5,471 nt of DNA from contig CALCFH010000496.1 of NCBI GenBank assembly GCA_937900215.1, positions 1-5,471 on the forward strand. The letters run 5' to 3'. Both the position numbers and the translations under genes were made by a program. Below are positions 5,236 through 5,471 of the stretch, one piece after another (positions within the stretch are counted from its first letter, which is position 1; each line of letters starts with the position of its first letter). Under the pieces are notes generated by a model. The model was not told where the DNA came from and made no database searches. It saw only the letters and a list, made by a program, of their open reading frames with translations. This DNA is from an uncultured Cryomorphaceae bacterium. GTDB taxonomy: Bacteria > Bacteroidota > Bacteroidia > Flavobacteriales > Schleiferiaceae.

Positions 5236-5471
5236 ATGACTCAAAAAGAAATTCAGTCTACACTTAAACCCGCCTTGCAATGGTTTAGGGGAAATGGTTG
5301 GAAGGCTTTTCCTTTTCAAATAGAAGCCTGGCAAAAGGTGTTAGAGGGGAAGGAAGGTATTGTAAATGCTCCTACAGGAAGTGGCAAAACCTATTCGCTC
5401 TTACTTCCTCTATTACTCAAAGCAAATACCCCTGAAAGAGGCCTAAAGATTATTTGGATTAGTCCCATCCG
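5236..5471 (+). CDS. Ligase-associated DExH-box DNA helicase (Lhr-like), N-terminal fragment
   Basis: The gene starts at the ATG at 5236 and is open to the window edge (78 codons plus two bases). The translation begins MTQKEIQSTLKPALQWFRGN and shows the start of a superfamily 2 helicase. WFRGNGWKAFPFQIEAW (16-32) contains the Q-motif region, NAPTGSGKT (44-52) is Walker A/motif I with K51 and T52, and IIWISPIR (72 on) is motif Ia. The sequence WF..GW..FPFQ..AW and the WISP(I/L)R segment are what I recall from the ligase-associated helicases, Lhr relatives usually encoded beside an ATP-dependent DNA ligase, an SNM1-like exonuclease and a phosphoesterase, presumed to act in DNA repair. None of those partners is in the window. 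It lies 36 bases after the Rrf2 gene with no convincing terminator between, so co-transcription is possible. Confidence 0.85.
   Translation, partial: MTQKEIQSTLKPALQWFRGNGWKAFPFQIEAWQKVLEGKEGIVNAPTGSGKTYSLLLPLLLKANTPERGLKIIWISPI

Noticed and set aside
1..5471. Search for CRISPR arrays, insertion sequences, tRNA or rRNA genes, or a phage or defence island
   Set aside because: No regularly spaced repeats, transposase or integrase motifs, cloverleaf-like segments or hallmark defence proteins are seen; the partial helicase fits the housekeeping ligase-associated type better than a defence helicase.

Overview
The window looks like ordinary chromosomal sequence from a member of the Bacteroidota, probably a Flavobacteriales-like organism. 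The evidence is the family-specific flavour of several proteins (the KefB/KefC-type antiporter tail, the double-domain universal stress protein, the paired GT2 glycosyltransferases), almost no Shine-Dalgarno sequences, moderate-to-low GC, and elements resembling the Bacteroidota promoter (TTG ... TAnnTTTG). This placement is inferred from sequence character; no database search was possible.

Layout, left to right. Positions 1-411 hold the C-terminal end of a plus-strand CPA2 cation:proton antiporter, including its TrkA-C domain. Its stop codon overlaps the stop codon of a minus-strand pair of GT2 glycosyltransferase genes (2159-1389, then 1367-408). These are separated by 21 bases and probably form one transcript for cell-surface glycan or lipopolysaccharide synthesis. 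Next, also on the minus strand, come a tandem UspA-domain stress protein (3085-2276) with a clear intrinsic terminator behind it, and an NADP-type isocitrate dehydrogenase of the long, Thermus/Rickettsia-like class (4661-3207) with a second strong terminator. A 100-base divergent spacer (4662-4761) separates icd from a plus-strand Rrf2-family regulator with four clustered cysteines (4762-5199). After 36 bases the plus strand continues into the start of a DExH-box helicase of the ligase-associated (Lhr-like) type, cut by the window edge at 5471.

Functionally the window is mixed: ion homeostasis, surface glycosylation, stress response, TCA cycle, redox/Fe-S type regulation and DNA repair. There is no mobile element, CRISPR array, RNA gene or obvious novel system. 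No gene-free stretch exceeds about 121 bases. The points most worth checking are regulatory or structural. They are a perfect TAnnTTTG element only four bases from the rrf2 start codon (possible leaderless mRNA), an inverted repeat in the icd/rrf2 spacer, two perfect hairpins inside the glycosyltransferase genes, an in-phase 14-base repeat in the two Usp domains, and an Arg-Arg pair at the cofactor-specificity site of the isocitrate dehydrogenase.
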